DNA of 64,000 nucleotides from Gammaproteobacteria bacterium (GCA_028820325.1 JAPPJO010000020.1:62001-126000), one strand, 5' to 3'. Shown: positions 50,332 through 62,010, numbered from the stretch's first letter. Numbers and translations: made by a program. The notes: generated by a model not told the origin, from the sequence alone.

Positions 50332-50829
50332 AGTTCACTCCTCGTGGTTCAAAGGTTGCCCGCGAGCCGTATTTCAGGCTCACTATTCTCAATTGTCGAA
50401 CTCATTGTCATCATCTGCTGGCCGGGCCAGCTCCGGAGAATTGTCCTCCTGTCAGCTTGTGGGTTTGCGTCCCAAGTCTCGGGCTCATATTCCGGATCCG
50501 AACCATCGACGTGCGGCAGAAAGTGACCGTACAGTCGGCCAAGTACCTCGGGTAACGGACTCCTGCACGCGGCTCGTGCAAACGCCGTGCCGGATTCCGG
50601 ATCGGCCACGCCGCCCGCGACTCCGAGCGCCTTCTGCCATACCCCGTGCCGTACCTCCGGTGCCCGGACCTTCGGCGGACACCGGAATCGCCCGCCTTCG
50701 AGGCAGTGCCTCCAGCGGTCTCCCGCGTCGGAGATCTCGCTCCGCGACAGGGTTTGCGGGCCGCCTCCGGAAGGTTTCGCCGGCCTGTGGCGCACCCCCG
50801 GAATCGGCCCGCGGGCGCTCCGTTCCGGC
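50332..50829. other. Gene-poor stretch of about 500 bases
   Basis: Between the transposase remnant and the nuo promoter. The first 200 bases are AT-richer than the surroundings. Open frames exist on both strands, but none has a recognisable domain, a credible start signal or the expected codon pattern. No tRNA cloverleaf, repeat pair or IS end is evident. It may be decayed mobile DNA plus the 5' control region of the nuo operon. Confidence 0.5.
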
Positions 50830-50858
50830 TTGACCGGGTGGGGGCGCATGGGTAGCTT
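50830..50858 (+). promoter_or_regulatory. Candidate sigma70-type promoter of the nuo operon
   Basis: TTGACC at 50830-50835, 17-base spacer, TAGCTT at 50853-50858. It gives a leader of about 40 bases before nuoA and is the only good match in the 570 bases upstream of this 13-kb operon. Confidence 0.5.
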
Positions 50859-50905
50859 TCTGCCACCCGAACTCCTGCGAAACCCCTCCACATGCGGGCG
50901 ACTCG

Positions 50906-51262
50906 ATGTCGGACGCCTACCTGCCGATCCTGCTCATCTTCGGGGTCTCCGCCCTCAACGCAGTGTTCATGGTGGCGTTGTCTCACATCCTCAATCCTCG
51001 CCGGCCAACTCCTCAAAAGGCAATGCCTTACGAGTCCGGCATGATCCCGCTGGGCGACACCCGGGCCCGCTTTTCCGTGAAGTTCTATCTCGTCGCCATC
51101 AGCTTCATCGTCTTCGACCTGGAAGCGGTCTTCCTCATCCCCTGGGCGGTCGAGATGCGCGCGCTGGGGTGGAGCGGATTCGTGGCTGCTTCCATCTTCG
51201 TGGCGGTGCTCACCGCGGGGTTGGTGTACGAATGGAAGAAAGGAGGTCTCGATTGGGACTGA
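50906..51262 (+). CDS. nuoA: NADH-quinone oxidoreductase subunit A
   Basis: Small membrane subunit of complex I near the quinone site. 118 aa with three membrane helices: [38 protein letters not shown] (20 residues), containing the conserved Asp/Glu of the family, and the third, [38 protein letters not shown] is the conserved loop. First gene of nuoABCDEFGHIJKLMN, all on the + strand. The 3' end overlaps nuoB by 10 bases. Confidence 0.97.
   Translation: MSDAYLPILLIFGVSALNAVFMVALSHILNPRRPTPQKAMPYESGMIPLGDTRARFSVKFYLVAISFIVFDLEAVFLIPWAVEMRALGWSGFVAASIFVAVLTAGLVYEWKKGGLDWD
51241..51246 (+). promoter_or_regulatory. Ribosome binding site deciding a TTG start for nuoB
   Basis: AGGAGG inside the last codons of nuoA, six bases before TTG 51253. 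The reading frame is open far upstream with no other suitable start, so this site identifies the unusual TTG codon. Confidence 0.75.
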
Positions 51263-51945
51263 GCGAAAAGCCTGCTGAGAGCCTTCCCGTGGCCTCCTCG
51301 CCGCCGGGCGGGGTATTGGGCGCGGGAACCCCGACGTTTCTGACCACGCGCCTCGATTTCGTCGTCAACTGGGCCCGTCGCAACTCGCTCTGGCCCATGC
51401 CCTTCGGCACCGCCTGCTGCGCCATCGAGATGATGGCCGCGGCCGCAAGCAACTTCGACTTGGCCCGCTTCGGGATGGAGCGCATGTCATTCAGCCCCCG
51501 CCAGGCCGACGTCCTGATCTGTGCGGGGCGGGTGCCCTACAAGCTCGCGCCCGTCCTGCGCCGCATCTGGGACCAGATGCCCCAGCCGAAGTGGGCCGTC
51601 TCGATGGGCGCCTGCGCTTCTTCCGGGGGCGTATTCGACGTGTATTCGATGGTGCAGGGGATCGACACCATCATCCCCGTGGACGTCTACGTGCCGGGCT
51701 GTCCGCCAAGACCGGAAGGGCTCATCTACGGGCTGATGATGATTCAGGAGAAGATCCGGCAGGAGAGCCTGAACGAGCACGGCGCGCTGCGCGCCGAGGA
51801 TCCGGCAGAGGTGGCCCGCGCGCGCGCCGACGCCGACGAAGTGCTGGCGCTCTCCGGACCTTTCGGCAATTCGACCCGGCAGAACCGGGTGAGCGGCCCC
51901 ACCGGATCCGACGCCTCCGACCGGCCCGACGACCGGATTCCGTGA
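51253..51945 (+). CDS. nuoB: NADH-quinone oxidoreductase subunit B
   Basis: Holds cluster N2, the last 4Fe-4S centre before quinone. 230 aa. Cluster ligands: the adjacent cysteines in [10 protein letters not shown], the one in MGACASSGG and the one in [27 protein letters not shown] and [20 protein letters not shown] are standard. The C-terminus has about 40 extra hydrophilic residues. The start is TTG, supported by AGGAGG upstream. GTGA overlap with nuoC. Confidence 0.95.
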   Translation: MGLSEKPAESLPVASSPPGGVLGAGTPTFLTTRLDFVVNWARRNSLWPMPFGTACCAIEMMAAAASNFDLARFGMERMSFSPRQADVLICAGRVPYKLAPVLRRIWDQMPQPKWAVSMGACASSGGVFDVYSMVQGIDTIIPVDVYVPGCPPRPEGLIYGLMMIQEKIRQESLNEHGALRAEDPAEVARARADADEVLALSGPFGNSTRQNRVSGPTGSDASDRPDDRIP

Positions 51946-52571
51946 CCCGACCCGACCGCCACGGCATGTCGGCTTCCGCCACCGTTGAAGCTCTGCGCGC
52001 CGCATTCCCCGACGCCGTCGTGCGCGACCTGGTGCAATCCGGGGACCAGCAGGTGGTCTACATCGACCCCGGCCGCAACGCGGAGGTGCTGGACTGGCTG
52101 CGCACCGATCCCGGCGAGCGCTTCAACCTGCTGGTGGACGTTACCGCGGTCGATTACGGCGACGGGCGCCCGCTCGAGGTCGTCTACCAGCTCTGGTCCA
52201 TCCCGCACCGCAAGGCGCTGCGGGTGAAGTGCGAGCTGCCGCTTTCCCGCCTCGCGATCGCCTCGGTGACCGCTCTCTGGAGCGCGGCCGACTGGCTCGA
52301 GCGCGAGGTCTACGATCTGTTCGGGGTCGAGTTCCGGGGGCATCCGGACCTACGCCGCATTCTCATGCCCGAGAACTATGCCGAAGGCCATCCCCTGCGG
52401 AAGGACTTCCCGCTGCGGGGCCGCTTCTCCCGCGCCGAGCAGACCCGGCGCGCCCTCTCGCAGGACATGGAGCAGTACTACATGCCGGAGGAACTGGAGG
52501 GACGTGGCGCGCCCCAGATCGTCCCCGCGGACGACTCGCCGGCCTCCGCCCCGGGGAGCACGGGCCGATGA
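51942..52571 (+). CDS. nuoC: NADH-quinone oxidoreductase subunit C
   Basis: 30-kDa peripheral-arm subunit. 209 aa. Conserved stretches: [37 protein letters not shown]-like [39 protein letters not shown] and [16 protein letters not shown] 51942 overlaps nuoB; ATG 51966 would shorten it by eight residues. nuoC and nuoD are separate genes here, unlike the nuoCD fusion of E. coli. ATGA overlap with nuoD. Confidence 0.94.
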   Translation: MTRPDRHGMSASATVEALRAAFPDAVVRDLVQSGDQQVVYIDPGRNAEVLDWLRTDPGERFNLLVDVTAVDYGDGRPLEVVYQLWSIPHRKALRVKCELPLSRLAIASVTALWSAADWLEREVYDLFGVEFRGHPDLRRILMPENYAEGHPLRKDFPLRGRFSRAEQTRRALSQDMEQYYMPEELEGRGAPQIVPADDSPASAPGSTGR

Positions 52572-53845
52572 CGCGGCGGACGGTGGAGATCCCGGTGGGA
52601 CGGGGAGCGGAGATGGGGATGGACGCCCGGCCCGCCATGGGACCGCTGGCGCCCGTCGATGTCGCCGAGCCCGACATCGGGTCCGAGGAGATGCTCATCA
52701 ACATCGGGCCCCAGCACCCCGCCACGCACGGCGTGCTGAGGCTCATCTGCGAACTGGACGGGGAGACCGTGCTGTCGGTCACGCCGCACATCGGCTACCT
52801 GCACTCCTCCTTCGAGAAGCTGGGCGAGTACCGCACGTATAACCAGATCGTGCCGCTGACCGACCGCATGGACTACCTGGCGCCGCTGATCTACAACTGC
52901 GCCTACGCCATGGCGGTCGAGAAGCTGATGGGCATCGAGGTCACCGAGCGCTGCAAGGTGGTGCGCGTGATCTGCCTGGAGTTGGACCGCATCTTCTCGC
53001 ACCTGCTCTGGCTGGGCACCACCGCCATCGACGTGGGGGCCTTCACGCCCTTCCTGTACGCATTCCAGGAGCGCGAGCGCATCTACCAGCTGCACGAGGA
53101 GCTGACGGGCGCGCGCATCACGACCTCCGCCACCCGCGTGGGGGGCATGATGTCGGACCTGCCGCCCGGCTGGGCGGAGGGCGTGCGCGAGTTCATCGAC
53201 ACCTTCCCCCGCACCCTGAACGAGATCGACGCGCTGCTCACCACCAACGCGATCCACCAGGGCCGCACCATGAATATCGGCGCGATCGGCCCCGAAGACG
53301 CGATCGACTGTGGCCTTACCGGCCCCAACCTGCGCGCCAGCGGGGTGGACTACGACGTGCGCAAGGACCGGCCCTACTACGACTACGAGACTTACGACTT
53401 CGAAGTCCCGGTCGGCGAGAACGGGGACTGCTACGACCGCTACCTCGTGCGCATGGAGGAGATGCGCCAGAGCGTCGCCATCCTGCACCAGGCGCTGGAC
53501 CGTCTTCCCGATGGCCCCATCAACGTGCAGGACCCGCGCATCAGCCTACCGAGCAAGACCGACTGCATGAGCGACATGGAGTCGATGATCCACCACTTCA
53601 AGCTGATCATGGACGGCATCGACGCGCCCGCCGAGGACTGCTACTTCTCCGTCGAGGGGTCGAAGGGGGAGCTCGGCATGTACCTGGTGGGCGACGGGGG
53701 CCCCAAGCCGGTGCGCTGGCGCATCCGCCCGCCCTCCTTCGTCAACCTGTCCGCGATCGCGAAGCTGGCCGAGGGGCACCTGGTGGCCGACCTCATCATG
53801 ATCAACGCGAGCCTCGACATCGTCCTGGGCGAGATCGACCGATGA
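52568..53845 (+). CDS. nuoD: NADH-quinone oxidoreductase subunit D
   Basis: 49-kDa subunit lining the quinone pocket, related to NiFe-hydrogenase large subunits. 425 aa. Signatures: NIGPQHPATHGVLRLICELD (20 residues; the His of GPQHPATHG contacts quinone), HIGYLHSSFEKLGEYRTYNQ, the RVIC helix with LELDRIFSHLLWLG and the end DIVLGEIDR. A tyrosine and histidine for quinone chemistry are in place (HxxTHG region). About 35 extra N-terminal residues. ATGA overlaps on both sides. Confidence 0.97.
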   Translation: MTRRTVEIPVGRGAEMGMDARPAMGPLAPVDVAEPDIGSEEMLINIGPQHPATHGVLRLICELDGETVLSVTPHIGYLHSSFEKLGEYRTYNQIVPLTDRMDYLAPLIYNCAYAMAVEKLMGIEVTERCKVVRVICLELDRIFSHLLWLGTTAIDVGAFTPFLYAFQERERIYQLHEELTGARITTSATRVGGMMSDLPPGWAEGVREFIDTFPRTLNEIDALLTTNAIHQGRTMNIGAIGPEDAIDCGLTGPNLRASGVDYDVRKDRPYYDYETYDFEVPVGENGDCYDRYLVRMEEMRQSVAILHQALDRLPDGPINVQDPRISLPSKTDCMSDMESMIHHFKLIMDGIDAPAEDCYFSVEGSKGELGMYLVGDGGPKPVRWRIRPPSFVNLSAIAKLAEGHLVADLIMINASLDIVLGEIDR

Positions 53846-54504
53846 GCGCTCCCGCCCGCGTGCCGTTCCGCAACCCCGGCTGGGCCGGCAACACGGGCGA
53901 GTTCGACCTTACCGAAGCGGATGTGCGCGGCACCGATTTCGTGGGCGAGCGGCCTCTCGACGGAGGCCACGAATCGGCGGCTCCCTCGTATCCCTACATG
54001 CTCCCCGACAAGGATCCGGACGCGGTCCTCTTCGAGGGTCCCTATCGGGAGCGCTTCGAGAAGATTCGCACGCGCTACCCGACCGCGCGCGCCGCCCTCA
54101 TTCCGACGCTGAACCTGGCCCAGGAGCTGCGCGGCCACGTCTCCCCCGAGACGATGGACGAGGTGGCGGCGCTGCTCGGCCTGGCGTCCGCCGAGGTGCG
54201 CGGGACGGTCACCTTCTACACGATGTACAACAAGCAGCCGGTGGGGCGTTTCCTCATCCAGGTCTGCACCAACATCAGCTGCAGCCTGTGCAAGGGCGAG
54301 GAGGTGCTCGACGCCTTCCTGCGGCACACGGGCACCGAGCTGGGTGAAACCTCCGGGGACGGCGACTTCACCGTCATCGAGGTGGAGTGCCTGGCCGCGT
54401 GCGGCTTCCCGGTGGCCGTGCAGATCAATTCCCGCTACTACGAGAACGTGCTGCCGGACGACGTGCCCGCCCTCCTGCAGCGCCTCAGGGAGCACGGCGA
54501 GTAG
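53842..54504 (+). CDS. nuoE: NADH-quinone oxidoreductase subunit E with N-terminal extension
   Basis: 24-kDa subunit with a 2Fe-2S cluster (N1a). 220 aa against about 165 in E. coli; the additional 55-70 residues are N-terminal, polar and Gly/Pro-rich (RNPGWAGNTGEFDLTEADVR, 20 residues). The thioredoxin-like core starts near FEKIRTRYPTARAALIPTLN and carries the four ligands in QVCTNISCSLC and ECLAACG. FYTMYNKQPVG is standard. Starts as ATGA with nuoD; nuoF begins on the next base after its stop. Confidence 0.93.
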   Translation: MSAPARVPFRNPGWAGNTGEFDLTEADVRGTDFVGERPLDGGHESAAPSYPYMLPDKDPDAVLFEGPYRERFEKIRTRYPTARAALIPTLNLAQELRGHVSPETMDEVAALLGLASAEVRGTVTFYTMYNKQPVGRFLIQVCTNISCSLCKGEEVLDAFLRHTGTELGETSGDGDFTVIEVECLAACGFPVAVQINSRYYENVLPDDVPALLQRLREHGE

Positions 54505-55797
54505 ATGGCCTACCCCTACGTGCACGAGCGCGAGGTGCGCATGATCTCGCGCAACTTCGGGGATCCCGCGGCGCGCACGCTCGACGGATACCGGGAGCGG
54601 GGCGGATACAACGGGCTCGAGCGAGCCTTCGAGATCGGGCCGGCCGCGGTGATCGACGAAGTGAAGGCATCGGGACTGCGGGGCAGGGGAGGAGCCGGGT
54701 TCCCCACCGGGCTCAAGTGGAGCTTCATGCCGAAGGCGGGGGTCAAGCCGCATTACCTGCTGTGCAACGCCGACGAATCGGAGCCCGGCACCTTCAAGGA
54801 CCGCGAGCTGATTCGCTGGGATCCCCATCAGTTGATCGAAGGGTGCCTTATTGCAGCCTATGCGATGGGTTCGCGGCACGCCTACATCTATCTCCGCGGC
54901 GAGTTCTTCGAAGCCAGCCAGGTCATGGCGCGGGCGGTCGAGGAGGCGTACGAGCGAGGGTTTGCCGGGCGCCGCATCCTGGGCTCGGAAAACGACATCG
55001 AGGTGACCGTGCACGTGGGTGCCGGGGCATACATCTGCGGTGAAGAGACCGGCCTCATGAACTCCCTCGAGGGCCGTCGCGGGGAGCCGCGGGTCAAGCC
55101 GCCCTTCCCGGCCGCCGTGGGCGTGTATTCGATGCCCACGACCATCAACAACGTCGAGACGCTGGCGGCCGTGCCCCACATCGTGGAGCACGGGGGCGAG
55201 TGGTACCGGCAGTGGGGCACCGACAAGTCCCCCGGCACCAAGCTCTTTTGCGTGAGCGGCCACGTGGAGAAGCCCGGCAACTACGAGCTGCCGCTGGGCT
55301 TTCCGATGATGGAGCTGATCGAGGATGTGTGCGGCGGCATGGCCGGAGGACGGGCGCTCAAGTCCGTGATCCCGGGCGGCAGTTCCGTTCCGCTCATGGA
55401 TGTCGAGGATTGCCGGGAATGCACGCTGTGCTATGAGGGGGTGGAGGCCGCGGGCTCGATGCTCGGCTGCGCCTCGGTCATCGTGATGGACGACCGCACC
55501 AACATCGTGCGGGAGGTGCGGCGCATGGTCCAGTTCTATGCGCACGAGTCCTGCGGGCAGTGCACCCCCTGCCGCGAGGGCACTCCCTGGATGACGCAGG
55601 TGCTTCGCCGCATCGAAGCGGGCGGGGGCACCGAGGCCGACCTGGACACCCTGCTCGACATGAGCGCCCAGATGACCGGCACCACCATCTGCGTGCTCTC
55701 CGATTCGGCGGCGGCCCCGGTGGTCTCCTCCATCGAGAAGTTCCGGGACGAGTACCTGGCCCTGATCCACGGCGCCGAGAGAGCGGAGGTCGCGTGA
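54505..55797 (+). CDS. nuoF: NADH-quinone oxidoreductase subunit F
   Basis: 51-kDa subunit that binds NADH and FMN. 430 aa. NADH-binding loop GLRGRGGAGFPTGLKWSFMP (20 residues), FMN region CNADESEPGTFKDRELI, ICGEETGLMNSLEG, and the N3 4Fe-4S ligands in ESCGQCTPCREGTPW plus the cysteine in TTICVLSDSAA. ATG start immediately after the nuoE stop; GTGA overlap with nuoG. Confidence 0.97.
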   Translation: MAYPYVHEREVRMISRNFGDPAARTLDGYRERGGYNGLERAFEIGPAAVIDEVKASGLRGRGGAGFPTGLKWSFMPKAGVKPHYLLCNADESEPGTFKDRELIRWDPHQLIEGCLIAAYAMGSRHAYIYLRGEFFEASQVMARAVEEAYERGFAGRRILGSENDIEVTVHVGAGAYICGEETGLMNSLEGRRGEPRVKPPFPAAVGVYSMPTTINNVETLAAVPHIVEHGGEWYRQWGTDKSPGTKLFCVSGHVEKPGNYELPLGFPMMELIEDVCGGMAGGRALKSVIPGGSSVPLMDVEDCRECTLCYEGVEAAGSMLGCASVIVMDDRTNIVREVRRMVQFYAHESCGQCTPCREGTPWMTQVLRRIEAGGGTEADLDTLLDMSAQMTGTTICVLSDSAAAPVVSSIEKFRDEYLALIHGAERAEVA

Positions 55798-57254
55798 GCA
55801 CCGTCACCCTGACCATCGACGGCCAGCGGGTCACGGTCCCCGAGGGCACTTCGCTGCTGCATGCGGCCGAGGAGATCGGCGTGGAGGTGCCGCACTACTG
55901 CTATCATGCCGCGCTGTCCGCGCCCGCCCAGTGCCGCCTCTGCCTGGTGGACGTGGAAGGCGCACCCAAGCCCATGCCCTCCTGCGTCACCCAGGCCCAG
56001 GACGGCCAGGTGGTGCGCACCGACGAGGGGCTGGCGCGCGAGATGCGCAAGGGCGTGCTCGAGTTCTACCTCATCAACCACCCGCTGGACTGTCCCATCT
56101 GCGACCAGTCCGGGGAGTGCAAGCTGCAGGACTACGTCCACTCCGAGGGCCGCGCGCACGGCCGCGGGGTCGAGCCCAAGCGCGTGTTCGGCCGAGACGA
56201 CTTCGGAGGCGACGTCCTCTTCTACGGCGACCGCTGCGTCATGTGCACCCGCTGCGTGCGCTTCATGGAAGAAATGGCGCAGGACCCGGTGCTGACGGTG
56301 GTCGAGCGGGGCGACCGGGCGGTCATCGACACCTTCTTCGAGCAGGGACTGAAGGACTCCTCCTGGTCGGGCAACATCGTCGACATCTGCCCGGTGGGGG
56401 CACTGGTCTCCAAGGACTTCCTGCACAAGGCGCGCGCCTGGGATCTCGACCACACCCCGTCCGTGTGCCCCAACTGCTCTCAGGGATGCAACGTCGACAT
56501 CCACACCCGCGACAACGTGGTGCATCGGCTCAAGCCCCGGGAGAACCCGGAAGTCAACGGCCACTGGATGTGCGACTACGGCCGCGGCCACTACGAGTGG
56601 ATGAACCGGATCGACCGGATCGAGGAGCCCTTTGCGCGAGGGGACGGCGGCTGGTCGGCGCCCGGATGGCACGGAGCTCTCGCCTCGTTGCGGGAGCGGC
56701 TCCAGGATTGCCGCGCTCCCGTCCACGCCGTCGCTTCCGCGCACGCATCCAACGAGGATCTGGCCGCCCTGCGGGAGCTGGTGGAGCGAATCGACGGAGG
56801 CGACATCGTGTACCGCTCGGCGAGAGCCCCGGACGAGGTCCCGCTGCCCGGCTTCCCCGTGCTGGCCCGCCGCCGCGACCTGGCGCCCAACACACGCGGC
56901 GCAGAACTGCTGGGGATGCGCCGGGTCGGAGGCGACGACGCCGGCGGAGGGCTGGACGAGGTGGCGGCGAGCACCGGCACGCTGATCGTGCTGGGCGATG
57001 AACTGGCCGACCAGCCGGAGGACTTCGGCTCGCGTGCGGAGCTCTTCGTGTATCTCGGAGCCCACCCGGCGCCGGCCGCCCGCAGCGCGCACTTCGTGCT
57101 CCCGGTCACCACCTTCGCGGAGCAGGAGGGGACCTTCACCAACGTGCAGACCCGTGTGCAGCGCTTCGAGCCCGCGCTCAGGGCCCCCGGGAGCGCCCAG
57201 CCCGCGTGGCAGGTGCTCGGCGCACTGACCGCCTCCCTCGCGGGAGAACGATGA
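55794..57254 (+). CDS. nuoG: NADH-quinone oxidoreductase subunit G, shortened form
   Basis: 75-kDa-type subunit carrying the Fe-S wire. 486 aa, much shorter than the common 680-900. N-terminal 2Fe-2S ferredoxin domain (HYCYHAALSAPAQCRLC), the His-Cys3 cluster (DCPICDQSGECKLQDY), two-cysteine series RCVMCTRCVRF with DICPVGAL, then a molybdopterin-oxidoreductase-type 4Fe-4S motif (CPNCSQGCNVDIH) and GHWMCDYGRG. The middle of the large molybdopterin-like domain is missing, yet its typical closing segment (VLPVTTFAEQEGTFTNVQTR, 20 residues) remains. GTG start overlaps nuoF; ATGA overlap with nuoH. Confidence 0.94.
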   Translation: MSTVTLTIDGQRVTVPEGTSLLHAAEEIGVEVPHYCYHAALSAPAQCRLCLVDVEGAPKPMPSCVTQAQDGQVVRTDEGLAREMRKGVLEFYLINHPLDCPICDQSGECKLQDYVHSEGRAHGRGVEPKRVFGRDDFGGDVLFYGDRCVMCTRCVRFMEEMAQDPVLTVVERGDRAVIDTFFEQGLKDSSWSGNIVDICPVGALVSKDFLHKARAWDLDHTPSVCPNCSQGCNVDIHTRDNVVHRLKPRENPEVNGHWMCDYGRGHYEWMNRIDRIEEPFARGDGGWSAPGWHGALASLRERLQDCRAPVHAVASAHASNEDLAALRELVERIDGGDIVYRSARAPDEVPLPGFPVLARRRDLAPNTRGAELLGMRRVGGDDAGGGLDEVAASTGTLIVLGDELADQPEDFGSRAELFVYLGAHPAPAARSAHFVLPVTTFAEQEGTFTNVQTRVQRFEPALRAPGSAQPAWQVLGALTASLAGER

Positions 57255-58510
57255 ACGAACTCTCGTCCACGGCCTTCCTGATCGCCGCCGCCGTCAAGGT
57301 GCTGGCCGTGTTCACGGCGCTGATGGTGGCGATCATGTACGCCACCTGGGCCGAGCGGCGCCTGTCGGCCTTCATCCAGGATCGCCTGGGGCCGAACCGG
57401 GTGGGCCCGTTCGGGCTCCTGCAGCCCATCGCCGACGGCCTCAAGAACATCATCAAGGAGGAGACCGACCCGGCCACTGCATCGCGCTTCTTCTTCGTTC
57501 TGGGCCCGATGCTGTCGATCATGCCGGCGCTGGTCACATTCGCCGTGATTCCCTTCGCCGCCCCGCTGCCCACGCCGTGGGGGACGGTGGACATGATCGT
57601 CGCAGACCTGCCGGTAGGGGTGCTCTACATCCTCGCCATCGGCTCGCTCGGGGTGTACGGGATCTTCCTGGGCGGCTGGTCGTCCAACAACAAGTACGCG
57701 CTTCTGGGCGGCCTGCGCGCCTCCGCCCAGATGGTGAGCTACGAGGTCGGGCTGGGGCTCTCGCTGATCCCGGTCATGATGCTCGCGGGCAACGTCACCC
57801 TCACCCGGATGGTCGCCGATCAGCAGCTGGGGCTGTGGTACATCCTCCCCCTGTCGCTCGGCTTCCTGCTCTTCCTCATCTCGGCATTCGCGGAGACCAA
57901 CCGGCTGCCCTTCGACATGCCGGAGGCCGAGTCCGAGCTCGTGACCGGATACCACACCGAGTATTCGTCCATGAAGTTCAGCATGTTCTTCATCGCCGAG
58001 TATGCGCACGTGATCACGGCTTCGGCGCTCATGGCCACGCTCTTCCTGGGCGGCTGGGACATCCCCTTCTGGTCGGGGGACAACTTCATCCCGTACGAGG
58101 GCGGGCTCATCTCCGGATTTACCGCGGCGGGCGACCCCATCCCGGCGCAGCTGTCGATCTGGACCACGCTGCTCACCCTGGGCGCCTTCATGCTCAAGAC
58201 CACCTTCTTCGTGGTCCTCTACATCTGGGTGCGCTGGACCCTTCCGCGCTTCCGCTACGACCAGGTCATGCACCTGGGCTGGAAGGTGATGCTGCCCACC
58301 GCGCTCGCCTACGTCATGCTCGTGGGCGCCACCATCCTGGTGCTGGATCAGCTGGGGGTGTCCGGCGGCCCGGGCTTCGCCCTGGCGCTGACCGGAGTGA
58401 GCCTCGTCGCCACCGCCATGTTCGCCCTCTACCTCGACCGCGGCCGCATCATCACCGGGGCCGCGCCAGCCGGACGGGCTGCGCGCCCGGCGCCGGCCGC
58501 CCACCCATGA
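57251..58510 (+). CDS. nuoH: NADH-quinone oxidoreductase subunit H
   Basis: Membrane subunit at the foot of the peripheral arm, forming much of the quinone channel. 419 aa with about eight to nine helices. Family signatures: YATWAERRLSAFIQDRLGPN (20 residues), GLLQPIADGLKNIIKEE, LRASAQMVSYEVGLGLSLIP (20 residues), FAETNRLPFDMPEAESELVT (20 residues) and the C-terminal LPRFRYDQVMHLGWKVMLP. A C-terminal Ala/Arg tail is added. ATGA overlap with nuoG. Confidence 0.97.
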   Translation: MNELSSTAFLIAAAVKVLAVFTALMVAIMYATWAERRLSAFIQDRLGPNRVGPFGLLQPIADGLKNIIKEETDPATASRFFFVLGPMLSIMPALVTFAVIPFAAPLPTPWGTVDMIVADLPVGVLYILAIGSLGVYGIFLGGWSSNNKYALLGGLRASAQMVSYEVGLGLSLIPVMMLAGNVTLTRMVADQQLGLWYILPLSLGFLLFLISAFAETNRLPFDMPEAESELVTGYHTEYSSMKFSMFFIAEYAHVITASALMATLFLGGWDIPFWSGDNFIPYEGGLISGFTAAGDPIPAQLSIWTTLLTLGAFMLKTTFFVVLYIWVRWTLPRFRYDQVMHLGWKVMLPTALAYVMLVGATILVLDQLGVSGGPGFALALTGVSLVATAMFALYLDRGRIITGAAPAGRAARPAPAAHP

Positions 58511-58526
58511 TCCCGCGGGAGTCGCA

Positions 58527-59027
58527 ATGGCCATATCGGTGAAAGTGATACGCCGGCCCGAAGCGGCCCGGAGTTCGTACCTGAGAGCCGCCCTCAAGGG
58601 GATGTCGCTGACCTTCCGGCACATGGTCAACCCGCGCAAGGTGACGCGCAGCTATCCCGAGGAACCCACGGAACTCCATCCCCGCTGGCGCGGCACCCAC
58701 CGCATGGAGGTGCACGCCGACGGGCGTCCCAAGTGCGTCGCCTGCGGTCTCTGCCCCACGGTCTGCCCGGCCAACTGCATCCGCCTGGTGGGCGGCGAGG
58801 ACGATCAGGGCAACCGCTACCCCATCGTCTACGAGATCGACGAGTTCCGCTGCATCTTCTGCGGCATGTGCCAGGAGGTGTGCCCGGTGGAGGCGATCCA
58901 CGTGGGCCAGCACTTCGAGAACGCCGAGTACACGCGCGAGCGCTTCGTCTACGACCTCGACCGGCTGATGGAGCAGGAGCACCCGGTCACCGCGCTCTGG
59001 GACCCCTCCGACCCCGCATCGGAGTGA
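58527..59027 (+). CDS. nuoI: NADH-quinone oxidoreductase subunit I
   Basis: 23-kDa ferredoxin-like subunit with two 4Fe-4S clusters (N6a, N6b). 166 aa. Two CxxCxxCxxxCP motifs: CVACGLCPTVCPANC and CIFCGMCQEVCPVEA. The N-terminus includes the amphipathic helix LKGMSLTFRHMVNPRKVT. A short 16-base gap separates it from nuoH. Confidence 0.97.
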   Translation: MAISVKVIRRPEAARSSYLRAALKGMSLTFRHMVNPRKVTRSYPEEPTELHPRWRGTHRMEVHADGRPKCVACGLCPTVCPANCIRLVGGEDDQGNRYPIVYEIDEFRCIFCGMCQEVCPVEAIHVGQHFENAEYTRERFVYDLDRLMEQEHPVTALWDPSDPASE

Positions 59028-59031
59028 GGGG

Positions 59032-59556
59032 ATGGAGCTGATCCTCTTCTACGTCTTCGCCGTGACCGTGGTGGGCGGAGGCATCGGGGTGGTGGCGAGC
59101 CGGAACCCGGTGGCCAGCCTCATGTTCATGGTGGTGTCGCTGGCGAGCGTGGCGGGGATCTACGTGCTGCTGGAGGCGCACTTCCTGGCCGCCATCCAGG
59201 TCATGGTCTACGCCGGCGCCATCATGGTGCTTTTCCTGTTCGTGATCATGCTCCTGAACCTGGGGCACGACTACCGGGACGACCTGGTGCGCGGGCTCTA
59301 TGCCGTGTGCGCCTTCGTCGTCTCGGGGGCGATCTGCGGTATCCTCGCCACCCGGTTCGGCGGCGCGGAGACGAGCCCCCTTTACGAGAGCTTCCCGGGC
59401 GCGGCGGCGATGGACCTGGAGCTGGCCGAGCGGGGTGCGGTGTCGCTGATCGCACGGCCGCTCTTCCAGGAATACGTGGTTCCATTCGAGATCACCGGAA
59501 TCCTGCTGCTGGTCGCGGTGGTCGGCGCCGTCGCGCTGGCGAAGAAGCGGGTGTGA
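59032..59556 (+). CDS. nuoJ: NADH-quinone oxidoreductase subunit J
   Basis: Five-helix membrane subunit. 174 aa. The third helix [20 protein letters not shown] (20 residues) contains the conserved [10 protein letters not shown] pattern linked to the pi-bulge of the family; [15 protein letters not shown] and [17 protein letters not shown] follow. Starts 4 bases after the nuoI stop. Confidence 0.95.
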   Translation: MELILFYVFAVTVVGGGIGVVASRNPVASLMFMVVSLASVAGIYVLLEAHFLAAIQVMVYAGAIMVLFLFVIMLLNLGHDYRDDLVRGLYAVCAFVVSGAICGILATRFGGAETSPLYESFPGAAAMDLELAERGAVSLIARPLFQEYVVPFEITGILLLVAVVGAVALAKKRV

Positions 59557-59566
59557 GGAGCGCCGC

Positions 59567-59860
59567 GTGCTGACCGAAGCCCTGACCACCAGCGCCCTGC
59601 TGTTCGTGATCGGCACCTTCGGGGTGCTCGTGCGCCGGAACGCCATCATCATGTTCCTCTGCATCGAGCTCCAGCTGAACGCGGTGAACCTGGCTCTGGT
59701 GGCCTTTTCCCGGTACGTGGGCGTGGAGGGACAGGTCTTCGTCTTCTTCGTCATGACGGTGGCGGCCGCGGAAGCCGCGGTCGGACTCGCGATCATCATC
59801 TCCATATTCCGGCACTACCGGACCGTCAACGTGGACAACTTCAACCTGCTCAAGTGGTAG
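59567..59860 (+). CDS. nuoK: NADH-quinone oxidoreductase subunit K
   Basis: Three-helix membrane subunit, 97 aa. Conserved glutamates are in [20 protein letters not shown] (20 residues; Glu of [11 protein letters not shown]) and in [15 protein letters not shown], both part of the proton path. GTG start at 59567 with GAGGAG six bases upstream. Confidence 0.95.
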   Translation: MLTEALTTSALLFVIGTFGVLVRRNAIIMFLCIELQLNAVNLALVAFSRYVGVEGQVFVFFVMTVAAAEAAVGLAIIISIFRHYRTVNVDNFNLLKW

Positions 59861-59864
59861 CTGG

Positions 59865-62000
<2,136 letters not shown>

Positions 62001-62010
62001 GGAGCCGGTC

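Noticed and set aside
50349..50891. Open frames on both strands in the gene-poor stretch before nuoA
   Set aside because: No domain, no start signal and uneven composition; the minus frame runs through the nuo promoter and the plus frame through the transposase remnant.
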